From positions 7,196,911-7,260,910 of the forward strand of contig JAKOON010000009.1 of assembly GCA_022577435.1 (NCBI GenBank): a stretch of DNA of 64,000 bases, in the 5' to 3' direction. Positions 43,715 through 53,690 of the stretch are shown piece after piece. The notes beneath the pieces were generated by a model that ran no database searches, was not told the DNA's origin, and saw nothing but the letters and a program-made list of their open reading frames with translations. Each line of letters opens with the position of its first letter. Position 1 is the first letter of the stretch. The position numbers and the translations under genes were made by a program. This stretch comes from Embiotoca jacksoni (lineage: Eukaryota; Chordata; Actinopteri; Embiotocidae).

Positions 43715-44090
43715 ACATTCATCCATTATCTATACCCGCTTTATCCTGAACAGGGTCACAGGGGGCTCGAGCTTATCCCAGCTCACTATGGGCAAAGGCG
43801 GGGTACACACTGGACAGGTCGCCAGTCTATCACAGGGCCAACATGTAGACAGACGGAAGCAAAGACCATTCACGCTCTCATTCACACCTAAGGGAAATTT
43901 GTAGAATTACCATTTAACCCGAGGTGCATGTTTTTGGATGCTAGGAGGAACCCGGAGGAACCGGAGAGAACCCACGCAGGCACAGGGAGAACTTGCAAAC
44001 TCCGCACAGAAAGGCCCGGGCCCGGATTTGAAGTTGAAACCTTTTCGCTGTGAGGCAACAATGCTAACCACTGTGCCGCCCACCACATAA
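43715..44090 (-). repeat. High-copy teleost interspersed repeat
   Basis: Contains the blocks TATACCCGCTTTATCC, GGCGGGGTACACACTGGACAGG and GAGAACCCACGCAGGCACAGGG, familiar from many fish genomes. Its right end is repeated at 56745-56952 in inverted orientation. No coding capacity remains. Confidence 0.65.
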
Positions 44091-44220
44091 GAATTACATT
44101 TAAATTAATTCACCGTTTTCAAAATAAAAATATTTCAGTAAATTTTGTACGTAGAATTTTTTTGTACCATTTTAGATTATGATCTGACCGCAAGTATCTC
44201 AAAGTTTAGCTTAAGCTTTT

Positions 44221-44601
44221 TGTTGGAAAAATTACTCGGAGGCTTGTTTCACAATCAAACACATCGGACATATATTCTTGCAAGAAGGAGCAACTACATG
44301 CACCCTCATAGGGAGGTGTCCAGCAGTGCTCCCCCCAGCAGTGCTCTACATCACTCCTCGGTAGGGCAGCTTTTATACAGTTGACAAACAATTGACAGTC
44401 ACTCCCATTCCCTTTGTATCTGCTTTCGTATGGTAATACAGAGTTGGTTGTAGGTCACAAGATAAGGGCACAGGGGAGTCGTCAATTAGATGCGGAAAGT
44501 AAAATAATAAAGGAATCACTTACAAATAAGACAGAAAACACAAGAGACTTTCCGGAGCCACAATGCAAATGAGAGGAAGAGACAAATCTTTTTTTCCATC
44601 A
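44221..44601 (-). mobile_element. Solo LTR of the third LTR family
   Basis: Begins TGTTGGAAAAATTACTC and ends TTTTTTCCATCA, flanked by the 5-bp duplication CTTTT (44216-44220 and 44602-44606). The paralogous segments at about 55560-55580 and 60275-60295 show the uninterrupted target (TTAAGCTTTTGTATCGGC). A minus-strand TATAAAA lies near 44375. Confidence 0.9.
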
Positions 44602-45400
44602 CTTTTGTATCGGCTTCACAATAAAAAAAATAATCATTTTTGACATTCTTGTACTTTTGTTTATTTTATGCAAATATTCTTTATTTTGTCGATCACTATT
44701 ATATTGCATTGCATTCTAGTAACTTCTGTTCTCTATTAGACAACAAGGTCTTGGAGACAGAGACTATAATCTCACCTGAAAATGTAGGTCATGTTAGAGG
44801 TGTAAAGAGACTGCAACATCTATGGATGCCTGCAATAAAGACATTCTGACTAATGTGTTCTATATCTGACACACCAGCATTGTAGAGCACATTTTTAATA
44901 CGGAAATATTTTTGTGTTATCTTTTCAATAAAAGCATAAATTAGCATACAAACAAACCACACAAAGCAGGACATTGCTCAACAAATTTTCCAATTTGCTG
45001 ACAGTACTGAGAAGTAAGTCTTTATTTAAGCCCCTCTTAATATGATGAACAGAATGTTTAAATTATATTCTGATATTTTTAATATACTGAGGAAACTAAA
45101 GTAAGAATTGCAGATTAATCACATAACATTAATATTTGAGTCTTCAAAGTAAAACAAAAACGAGACTACCACCAGCAGCTCCAGCTGTGATAACTGAGGT
45201 GACACATTCTGTAATGTGGGTGATTAAAGAAAATTACAGTTCATGTAAGTTTGTGACGAAGAAGCTTTGGTCAACATTGCTGTGATTTCCCCCCCATTTA
45301 ATATTCACTGGCCAGGCAAAAGATAGAGGAGCAGCTGTGGTGGGAAGTATCCATTAACACGTTCAACGGTGTACTAAAATGAATTTAACGAAAAGTAACG
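44602..45400. repeat. Duplicated flank of the forkhead-like gene
   Basis: With 44130-44220, this matches 55480-56345 and partly 60185-60490. It is AT-rich with no shared, conserved reading frame. Short TAACGAAAAG repeats occur at about 45388-45435. Confidence 0.75.
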
Positions 45401-45476
45401 AAAAGTAACGAGTAACGCAAAGTAACGAAAAGTTAAATGGATAAATAAATGGAGGACAAACTGTTCTCTATCTGAA

Positions 45477-45640
45477 TGGCACTTACTGATAGAACTTTGT
45501 AGTTTGGCTTTCTTGAAGAAATTGTATTTTTTTTATTCTTGTTGTTCTGGGTTTTGTACCCTCATGGTTGCACTTATTGTAAGTCGCTTTGGATAAAAGC
45601 GTCAGCTAAATGAAATGAAATGTAATGTTACGTTACGTAA
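45477..45640 (+). mobile_element. LINE 3' end only
   Basis: The last about 160 bases of the same LINE family in + orientation, ending GCGTCAGCTAAATGAAATG and short ATGTA repeats. Heavily 5'-truncated. Confidence 0.8.
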
Positions 45641-45644
45641 AAGT

Positions 45645-45818
45645 CACTAATATAGCGTGTCGTCCAAAATATCATTAAAAAGGTCATACTATAGTATGTT
45701 GTCCAAAATATCATTAAAAAGTCATACGATATCATGTCGTCCATAATATGGAAAAAAAAAAAAAAAGTCATAGTACAGCATGTCGTCCAAAATATGAACT
45801 GTCGTCCAAAATATTCTT
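45645..45818. repeat. Tandem repeat, unit about 45 bp
   Basis: About four copies of a unit containing TATAGTATGTTGTCCAAAATAT-type sequence, spaced about 45 bp apart, with a poly-A expansion near 45750-45764. Confidence 0.75.
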
Positions 45819-45827
45819 TTTTTTAAT

Positions 45828-45945
45828 CAGCAACTGCATTAAATCAAATTTGTGCTGGAAATATAGTAATAATAACAGTTTATTTATATATATCATTTCA
45901 TACATGAGATGCAAATGAAAGTGCTTTACAGCCAGAAAATCACAT
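45828..45945. repeat. Inverted copy of the forkhead-like gene 3' end
   Basis: The reverse complement of 43477-43594, including the poly(A) signal region. It abuts the duplicated segment 45951-46408, so it marks a rearrangement junction. Confidence 0.8.
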
Positions 45946-45950
45946 GCAGT

Positions 45951-46408
45951 GCCATCAGTATTGCATTTTTGGTGATGAGTTGTAATCAAAAAGCAGGCAC
46001 GCCATTTTTGGAGGGAGAGAGAGAGGGAGGAAAATGCTGCCCTTCACCTGCTAAAATGTTGCTATGATATAATTACAGCCGACTCTGTGGCCTGCATGCT
46101 GCTTTGATTTTTGTGCCCGTCATCACAGATGTTTTCCATGTCTGTCTTAGCACTTAAGTCGTACCTCAGCAACAGGTAAGTTTAGATGTAAGGAGACAGA
46201 AAAAGTAACACAGAAGCAGGTCAGACTCATGTACATTCAGATTTACAGATGTGTAAATTGTCTGCTACTGATCACTGGCTCCACCTCCAACATTCATAGC
46301 TCATCATCGTATCAAAAAGGTACCCATTCACCTGCCATGCCACCCTCTAATGGCCCTGTGGTGGCTGGGTGTGGTTAACTCAGCTGCAGGGGGGGAGGAG
46401 TGATGGAG
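45951..46408. repeat. Duplicate of the segment upstream of the Gmr1-like LTR
   Basis: Nearly identical to 30625-31080, and it ends at the same place, the LTR start. The two Gmr1-like copies therefore share flanking DNA. Confidence 0.85.
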
Positions 46409-46557
46409 CGATTCAGGGAACGGTGCCGGGAGAAGGAAAATTGGCGCAGCTGAACTGAATCAGGGGATTGTTTTCTCCCCTTGATAAGTGAGCAGGACTT
46501 GGTGAAGAGGGGAGGAAGGCAGCGACTGGACGGACGCTCGGAGGCAGGACAGGACAG

Positions 46558-47185
46558 TGTTGGACTTTTGGGCTCCTGCTAAATAACCAAAATGTGTCAG
46601 CCCCCAGTCCTGCGTGTTCTTTAATGAGGCAATAGGAGAATTTGCCAGGCTCCAAGATATTTATTTAACAGCAGCAGAATAACCATTTGCAGAGCTCTGG
46701 GTTCAGACTATGTTTCCCTGACCGCAACAGAGTAAGTGTCAGTTCACGAAGTCTGAGCCTCTGACTTTCCCTCACCCAGTCTTCTTATAGTCCAGACACC
46801 AAAAAGTCATGTGTATTGATGTATCCTTTGTTGGTTGGAGGAGGTGGTGGTTGTCTTCCTTCACATCCTGGAGTCCTCCAGACAGCCGTCTGTTCCTGTT
46901 TGTGCCTCAAAGAACAACAGTATGAGACCCCACAGGTTGCAGACCCCCTCCTGTGACCTTTTGGTTTGGCCAAGTACTCTCACTCTCATTCACAAACACA
47001 GCCTTTTGTCTACACCTTCATTCACAACCACACCCTGTTGTCTACACCTTCATTCACAAACACAGCCTTTCCTCTACCCCTTAGGATTAATAGTTGATAA
47101 TACGACCTATATATAATTAATATGATATGGCATATATATATATATGTTGTATTATTGTAAACATAACCTAGCACAGAATCGCACA
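46558..47185 (-). repeat. 3' LTR of ERV-2
   Basis: On the minus strand it runs TGTGCGATTCTGTGC to AAAGTCCAACA. A TATAAG box is present in the complement of CTTATAG near 46785. It follows the polypurine tract. Confidence 0.9.
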
Positions 47186-47282
47186 ATTCCCCCTTTTGGT
47201 CTCCCACAGGAGACCAACAACTGTAAGAAAGAAAGAGAACACAAATCAATGCAAAAGAGACACGAGTGCATACAAACAAATC

Positions 47283-49553
47283 CTACACAACATTCTCCTC
47301 ATCATCCTCCTCCCTGTCCATCAAGGCCAGCTCCCCTTCCAGGAGCAAGGGCATCTGGTAGGGAGGAGGGTTGCCACAGTCTCCACAGTGGCCACGATAA
47401 TGCGGCTGCACAATGACCTGACCCAGCGTCCGCTGGGGTGGGTCTGTTGCCCTGCACTGTGACCAGTGATACCAGTTCTCTCCTTTGCCATCCAGCCGGA
47501 CTGCGTGCGTTGTCCTCTCCTTAACTCTGTATGGTCCAGTCCACCTTGGTTCCGACCACTTTCTCTTGATCACCTTTAGGAGTACCCACTCCGCTGTATG
47601 TGGTGTTCCTGGTTCACTGTCCCCTTTTGTCTCTGCCACCTGTGTATAGAAACCTGACACCAAAGCTGTTAGTTGATCATAGTATGGCTTATATTTCATC
47701 CAAGAACTGGTTTCGATCGTCACCGGGTTTCCTGCACCAGGACCTGGAAACTGCTGTCCAGTACACAGTTCAAAAGGGGTGAACCCTGTGGTAGAATTCA
47801 CAGAGCTGCGCACTGCCATCAATGCTACTGGCAGAGCCTCCACCCAGGACAGCTTGGTTTGCGCACATACTTTACTGATTTTACTTTTCAGTGTCTGATT
47901 CATTCTTTCTACCTTCCCCTGTGACTGAGGGTGGTAGACCGTGCCAAATGCGTGTTTTAGGCCCAAATGTTTTTCTACTTCTTGTAAGTCTCTATTTTTG
48001 AAATGGGAGCCGTTATCTGAACGGATGCGACGAGGAAACCCATGCACGGGTATGTAGTGATTTATCAAGAATTTGATCACTGTTTGTGCATCCTCTTTTT
48101 TAGCAGGTATTGCCTCTGGCCAGCCAGTGTATGCATCCACGGCTACCAGGAGGTACCGGTGTCCTCCCACTCTGTCAATCATGTCGGTGTAATCAATGAT
48201 AATTTCCTGCCCCGGGAGCTGTGGCAGGGGAAACTGTCCTTGGTGAGGCTTAATGGTCGCCTTTACATTGTATACCATACACACACTACATTCTCTCACG
48301 TGGTTTTCTATCATAGCTGGTAGAAATGGATGCCACCAATGGGTCAGATGTTGCTGCATCTGTTTCTGTCCACAGTGAGTGAGACCATGTGCTTCCTGTA
48401 ATGTACTCTGTACCAGGCCTGGTGGCAGAACTAGTCTACCATCCGGGGCTCTCCACAATCCATCCTGTTTTATGGCTCCTCTGTCCTGCCATACACTGGT
48501 GTCCCATGGAGAGGCCTTTGTCTGCTCCTTTCTTACCATATCTGCATCACACTGTGGCAGCATGTCCTGTATTGTCCTGTGGGTTTGCAACATAATGTAC
48601 GCAGCTCCATATCCTGCCGTTCTTTTGGCAGCCTGGTCTGCTTGATCATTGCCCATTGCAATCCAAGTGTCTGTTTTGTCATGTCCTTTACACTTCATGA
48701 TAGCCACAGCTTTTGGCTTCATTAGTGCCTCCACCAGTCTCTTCATGTCTTCTGTTTCATGTCTGATGGGTGTCTTGTCTGCAGTCAGGAATCCTGCTCT
48801 GATCCATTGTCTCAGCTCTATATGAATAGCACCCACCACATATGCTGAGTCTGTGTAGGTGTTTACAACTTTCCCTTCTGCCCATTCTAGTGCCTTAATC
48901 ATGGCCTGTAGTTCTGCTATCTGAGCTGACTCTTTTCCAACTACTGGCTCTGCTATCACTTCCTCAAATCCTTTCTGTGTTCTCCTGACCACCGCTAGGG
49001 CTGCTTTCAGTCCGTCCGTTGGGTGTCTGTAACAACACCCATCTGTGAACAGGGTTTCATCAACATCAGGGAACGGAGTGTTCTGCAAGCTCTCTCTCAC
49101 CCTGACATCTTTCTGCACTCTTTCCTCACATACATGCGGCTCCCCTTCTCCCATGTTGTCTGCCATGTTTATGCCTTCATGTGTGTATGTGATGTGTGGT
49201 GATGTCAGTATTTTGTCCAGCCTGGTCTGTCTTAGTGATGACATGGTGTGGAGTTCACACATGCCACGACTGTGTGTGTGGTGAGTACTATTAGTTGATG
49301 TTGCATGACTATGTGTGCCGTTTTCTGCAAAATCGTTGCCACACCTGCTGCATGTCTTGTGCATGTTCTCTGTAGCATCTAGTGTCACACTTACATACAT
49401 CAACACTTTCCGCTCACCCCCCTTTTTCTGAAACAGCACACCATTTGCTGTCTGGGCTGTTTCAGAAACATCCAGATAGAATGGAGCTTTGTAGTCAGGG
49501 ACAGCCAGATCAGAAGCAGTGCTAAGAGCGTTTTTGAGTGATATAAACGCCAT
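47283..49553 (-). CDS. ERV-2 RNase H-integrase polyprotein fragment (open)
   Basis: A 756-codon uninterrupted frame. It begins inside the RT connection region and runs through RNase H and integrase. The four acidic RNase H positions are visible (TDGC, the E of IAELQA, TDSAY, NDQAD). Integrase has its HHCC finger (ending CSVC), the D-D-E core (IIDYTD, SDNGSHF, KVERMNQ) and a WTGPYRV motif near the end, typical of gamma/epsilon-type retroviruses. RT catalytic motifs are missing, so no polymerase is encoded. Whether the frame is translated is unknown. It is an old or recently deleted viral gene, described as found. Confidence 0.85.
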   Translation of the reverse strand: MAFISLKNALSTASDLAVPDYKAPFYLDVSETAQTANGVLFQKKGGERKVLMYVSVTLDATENMHKTCSRCGNDFAENGTHSHATSTNSTHHTHSRGMCELHTMSSLRQTRLDKILTSPHITYTHEGINMADNMGEGEPHVCEERVQKDVRVRESLQNTPFPDVDETLFTDGCCYRHPTDGLKAALAVVRRTQKGFEEVIAEPVVGKESAQIAELQAMIKALEWAEGKVVNTYTDSAYVVGAIHIELRQWIRAGFLTADKTPIRHETEDMKRLVEALMKPKAVAIMKCKGHDKTDTWIAMGNDQADQAAKRTAGYGAAYIMLQTHRTIQDMLPQCDADMVRKEQTKASPWDTSVWQDRGAIKQDGLWRAPDGRLVLPPGLVQSTLQEAHGLTHCGQKQMQQHLTHWWHPFLPAMIENHVRECSVCMVYNVKATIKPHQGQFPLPQLPGQEIIIDYTDMIDRVGGHRYLLVAVDAYTGWPEAIPAKKEDAQTVIKFLINHYIPVHGFPRRIRSDNGSHFKNRDLQEVEKHLGLKHAFGTVYHPQSQGKVERMNQTLKSKISKVCAQTKLSWVEALPVALMAVRSSVNSTTGFTPFELCTGQQFPGPGAGNPVTIETSSWMKYKPYYDQLTALVSGFYTQVAETKGDSEPGTPHTAEWVLLKVIKRKWSEPRWTGPYRVKERTTHAVRLDGKGENWYHWSQCRATDPPQRTLGQVIVQPHYRGHCGDCGNPPPYQMPLLLEGELALMDREEDDEENVV

Positions 49554-50050
49554 TTCAGCCTGTGTGGTCCAGAATAAGGCGGCAGTAAGGTTCCTCCCAG
49601 GCTTTTGCTCATTACCTTTTCTTTTATTTATTTTATGTTGTGGTCCTAATGTTCTATTATTATTTATCTACTTATTCTAATCCGCCCTTCTACTTCTGGT
49701 GTGACTACCGCTCTCCTATACTACACTGTCTTTGGGCCTCTTTAAACTTTAACTTTTACGTCTTAAATCTCAGTATTCTCTTATTTTCTTTGATCTATCT
49801 TATCCTTAACTTTGATCTCTTAACTTCGGTCTATCTTTTCTATTAACTCATCTCTAATTAATCTCATATTATTTTAAGTTGATTTATTTTACTTTATCTT
49901 ATCCAATCAATCAACTATTCTTCTGAGACAGGTTCTGTTTCAGAAGTTGAATTGCTTGTTCATCAGACTTCCTATTTGATTATTTAACGCATGTTTCCAC
50001 ATCACCGCCCCCTTTGATCCCCTGTAGTATTCTGTTGTTAGCGTCTCCTA

Positions 50051-50434
50051 TCAGTGATCACGTGACAGGTATGAAAGGAGTTGGAGTTGGTGGAGTCTGT
50101 TGAGGTCAGCCAACTGTTTCTGACACACAGATTGTCCGTGTCTCCCGTACTTGTGCCACCGGATCCGTCTCGGTGTTTTATTGCCTCTTGTCATGATTTC
50201 AGTGTCTTTTCTTTTTTCTGTTTTTATTTTGATGCCTGTTGCTGGTGGTTGCTCCGAGGAGGACTGTTTGTCTCTGTCCTCACTCTCTCTGTCCACTTCT
50301 TGCGGTGCAGACATGGTGCTGGTCTGCTGTATTGCCTCCTTTGCTCTCAGGGTGTCTTGACTGTGTTGTCGCAGAGTTTCATCTTCCTCTGCACTGGTAG
50401 AGTCCTCCTGCTTCCCTCTCTGGCTACCACCCAA
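50051..50434 (-). pseudogene. ERV-2 gag linker remnant
   Basis: A frame of about 127 codons on the minus strand, rich in Glu, Ser and Gln. Its first part is nearly identical to the ERV-1 remnant at 38012-38260. It overlaps a second short frame at 50347-50583, so a frameshift is likely. There is no capsid or zinc-knuckle signature. Confidence 0.5.
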
Positions 50435-51260
50435 ACCCTCTCAATCTGTCCGTGATCTTTGCATCTTATAATATCTCTCGTTTTTACTGTGGGTTTGTTT
50501 GATTTTCCCACCTTAGGGCTCTCACAGGGCTGTGATGCAGATTTTTCTGTCTCTAACCTAATTTTCTCCCTTACTCTCCCCATTGTTTTGTGTCCTTTTT
50601 ACTTATCAGTAGCTTTTGCGTCTGGCGTCATCTAATTGGAGTTTCAAAAGCTGAGCCTGTGTCTGTCTCAGCTCCTCCTCCTGTTGCTTTTTCCTCTGTT
50701 ATCTCTATGCTATCACTTATCTTAGGTTATTCTTGTTTATTCATGTATTTTCTTCAATCTTTAACCCATATTTGTTTGTTTCTCTTTTTTTTTTTTTTTT
50801 TTTTTAAATTGGCTTCCTTAACCATATTGCTTCTCTCTATCTTTTTTATTATTTCATTTTTAACTATCACTTTTATTAATTGTTCCCATTCTTTTATTTA
50901 TATATTATTACATTCTGGATTATTCTAGTCATTTGTCTGTCTCCGTTGTTCTAAGTTTTTGTTTGTTTTAGCGTGATCTTTCAGTGTTAGTTTTATTCTG
51001 TTCTGATTTTATTTTTCGCTTACTTCAATTTTTTTTAATTTCTGACTGAGATTCTGTCTCTGTTTATGTTATCCTTCTCTCTCAGTAATTTTGTTCATCT
51101 GGTCTTTTTTCACCTGCTCTTTCCCTTTACTCTCCCACACTTGCTGTGTGGCTCTGCCTACTAATGCCATATTATGCAAACTTCTTCTCCTATCCTGCAT
51201 CTCTTCCTTTTCCTTTTTTCCACTTCCTTTTTTTCTGTCCACCTCTTAGGACCACCTTCT

Positions 51261-51524
51261 TCACATTTCTTTGTCTTGTCTGGTCTTATTTTCTGCTCTA
51301 CTCAGCCATGGCCACACCACCATCATGTCCTGGTCTGAGGGGAATCCTTCTGTTTCCTTCAGTTCTTCCCATAACTTATCATATTCTCTCATCTCTCTTT
51401 TTCTGACTCCCTTGTCACATCCACTACTCAACTGTATCCTAATGAGAACCCACTGTTCTCCTACATTCACTTCTGGGCCACAGCCCCCATACTCCAAACA
51501 CTCTCGATCAAATTCACCTTCCAT
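51261..51524 (-). pseudogene. ERV-2 gag N-terminal (matrix-like) fragment
   Basis: An 87-codon minus-strand frame begins with an ATG about 0.8 kb downstream of the primer site, where gag should start. It is acidic and Trp-containing (VVWPWLSRAENK). ERV-1 lacks this segment through a deletion of a few hundred bases. The frame stops before any capsid region. Confidence 0.45.
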
Positions 51525-52337
51525 CTCCTTTTTTAATTTGTTTTTTACTGTTTATTCAACACTACCACAGTGATAATTCAACACACACGTGGAGATTGAG
51601 TGTGAATGACTCCTTTAGGTCAATTTGTGGATCTAGTGAGACAAGCTTCTAGGCTGAATAACTTCAGTCCGGTCTCACTCTAGGGGTCGCCCCAGATACC
51701 ACAAATCTTTTAATTCACGCTCACTTCTTCACCAACACCACCCTTTGTCCCCACAGAACAAGAACTTGCCGAGACTGGATGTCTCTATAAAACTTGCTTA
51801 GTTCTTGGAAGCCACCCACATTTCCCCGTATTTAAATGCTTTCAACAATCTTCAATTTCACTTCAACATCAGACTGCAGTGGTCAGTTCTTCATAAGAAA
51901 AATTAATGACCTCACACACGTTGTATCGCCGGGCCTCTTTAAGTTTACGCCTTATACAACGATCTTTTGCTCCGACTCTAACGGAGGCAGGTCTGTAACC
52001 CTGGGTCTTTGCTACGACTCTAACGTAGACGGGACTCCAACCCTTGGGTTTTTTGGAGGACTATAACCTCTCTGGTTTCCAAACCCTACCATGGGCCTTT
52101 AACCCCTACTTTTACCGACGCTGGGCCTCTAACCCCCGTCTCACACTTGATTACTCTGCTGCTTACTAGGACATTGAGGTCCTCACCATGACAACAATAT
52201 AATTTGACAATATCCAATTGCAGAACTTCGTTAAAACAGGCGTCTGCTTACCTTCTTAGATGTGGGCCCACTGTTGTCACCGTTGACCAGATGTCCGCTG
52301 TTGGTAGTCTTTTTACCGCCTTCACTTCTCCGTCCTC

Positions 52338-52355
52338 ATCACGTCGGGGTCACCA
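52338..52355 (-). promoter_or_regulatory. ERV-2 primer-binding site (tRNA-Trp)
   Basis: On the minus strand TGGTGACCCCGACGTGAT, three bases after the LTR, is an 18-base match to the 3' end of tRNA-Trp, the primer used by avian alpharetroviruses. Confidence 0.9.
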
Positions 52356-52358
52356 AAT

Positions 52359-53045
52359 TGTTGGACTTTTGGGCTCCTGCTAAATAACCAAAATGTGTCA
52401 GCCCCCAGTCCTGCGTGTTCTTTAATGAGGCAATAGGAGAATTTGCCAGGCTCCAAGATATTTATTTAACAGCAGCAGAATAACCATTTTACAGAGCTCT
52501 GGGTTCAGACTATGTTTCCCTGACCGCAACAGAGTAAGTGTCAGTTCACGAAGTCTGAGCCTCTGACTTTCCCTCACCCAGTCTTCTTATAGTCCAGACA
52601 CCAAAAAGTCATGTGTATTGATGTATCCTTTGTTGGTTGGAGGAGGTGGTGGTTGTCTTCCTTCACATCCTGGAGTCCTCCAGACAGCCGTCTGTTCCTG
52701 TTTGTGCCTCAAAGAACAACAGTATGAGACCCCACAGGTTGCAGACCCCCTCCTGTGACCTTTTGGTTTGGCCAAGTACTCTCACTCTCATTCACAAACA
52801 CAGCCTTTTGTCTACACCTTCATTCACAACCACACCCTGTTGTCTACACCTTCATTCACAACCTTTCCTCTACACCTTCATTCACAACCACACCCTGTTG
52901 TCTACACTTTCATTCACAAACACAACCTTTCCTCTACCCCTTAGGATTAATAGTTGATAATACGACCTATATATAATTAATATGATATGGCATATATATA
53001 TATATGTTGTATTATTGTAAACATAACCTAGCACAGAATCGCACA
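52359..53045 (-). repeat. 5' LTR of ERV-2
   Basis: Matches 46558-47185 with an additional roughly 60-bp unit of a CATTCACAACC-containing tandem repeat near 52850-52910 in U3. It ends at the ACAG target duplication inside the Gmr1-like LTR. Confidence 0.9.
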
Positions 53046-53185
53046 ACAGGAGAACGCCGGAATCGAGAGCAGCAAGTGTGTGTGTGAAGAAATAAAACGA
53101 ACTTTGTGGCTCAGCGGGTCGTTTGTGTCTCCGAGGAACCGCCACGGTAGCCCAGACGTGCTACACTGGTGCCCAATGTGGGGGC

Positions 53186-53686
53186 ATGGAGACGGGCGGA
53201 CAGCAGAGTGAAACACCGATGCAGCCGATCGTTGCGCTGGGACAGACGCCGGGCGGGATCGCGGCAATGCAGCGCGACCGGGCGGAGGCGAACCGACAGC
53301 TTCTGGGGGCGCTGCAGGCGCAAGCAGAGCGACAGACCCGCGCCTGGGAACAGCTCGCGGGCCGGTCCGCGGCGGCCCCAACGGCGCCCTTTACGGGGGT
53401 GGCAATGATGACGCCGGCGGACGAGGTACAGTCGTTCCTCGAGATGTTTGAGGCAACGGCGGGGGCGTGTGGCTGGCCGGCGGCGGAGTGGGCAGTGCGG
53501 CTCCTTCCTCTGCTGACAGGGGAGGCGCAGACAGCGGCCCTGGGGCTGCCACCCGGGGCCAGACACGGCTACAGGGATGTAAAGAGGGCCGTTATGGACC
53601 GGCTCGGCCTGTCCCCTGAGGACCACCGGAGGAACATCCGGGAGGCTAAGCTGGGGACCGGCCATTCGCCTGCGCTCAGCGGTTGA
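53186..53686 (+). CDS. Gmr1-like gag, SCAN-like capsid region (truncated)
   Basis: An open frame from the ATG at 53186, 20 bases after the start of the primer-binding site, encodes 166 residues. The N-terminal half is Gln- and Ala-rich and helical (IAAMQRDRAEANRQLLGALQ). The second half (MTPADEVQSFLEMFEATAG, then EWAVRLLPLLTGEAQTAALG, then LGLSPEDHRRNIREAKLG) matches the helical pattern of the SCAN dimerisation domain. That domain is thought to descend from the capsid C-terminus of such elements. The frame ends at a stop just before the LINE insertion, so the nucleocapsid part is missing. Confidence 0.75.
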   Translation: METGGQQSETPMQPIVALGQTPGGIAAMQRDRAEANRQLLGALQAQAERQTRAWEQLAGRSAAAPTAPFTGVAMMTPADEVQSFLEMFEATAGACGWPAAEWAVRLLPLLTGEAQTAALGLPPGARHGYRDVKRAVMDRLGLSPEDHRRNIREAKLGTGHSPALSG

Positions 53687-53690
53687 GGGA

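Larger units (their letters stand above)
46558..53045 (-). mobile_element. Endogenous retrovirus ERV-2 (defective)
   Basis: Provirus on the minus strand: 5' LTR 52359-53045, 3' LTR 46558-47185, target duplication ACAG (46554-46557 and 53046-53049). The primer-binding site is at 52338-52355 and the polypurine tract at 47186-47198. The LTRs are very similar except for a roughly 60-bp tandem-repeat difference. Inside are a leader, a short gag start, a gag linker remnant and a long open RNase H-integrase frame ending about 100 bp from the 3' LTR. Capsid to RT and all of env are absent. Confidence 0.9.
46409..53690 (+). mobile_element. Gmr1-like element copy 2, split by ERV-2
   Basis: The 5' LTR occupies 46409-46557 and 53050-53165, with ERV-2 inserted between. 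A primer-binding site at 53167 (TGGTGCCCAATGTGGGGG) and an open gag follow, and then a LINE replaces the rest. No pol or 3' LTR is present. Confidence 0.85.

Noticed and set aside
48042..49284. Plus-strand reading frames inside ERV-2
   Set aside because: They are antisense shadows of the 756-codon pol frame on the minus strand.
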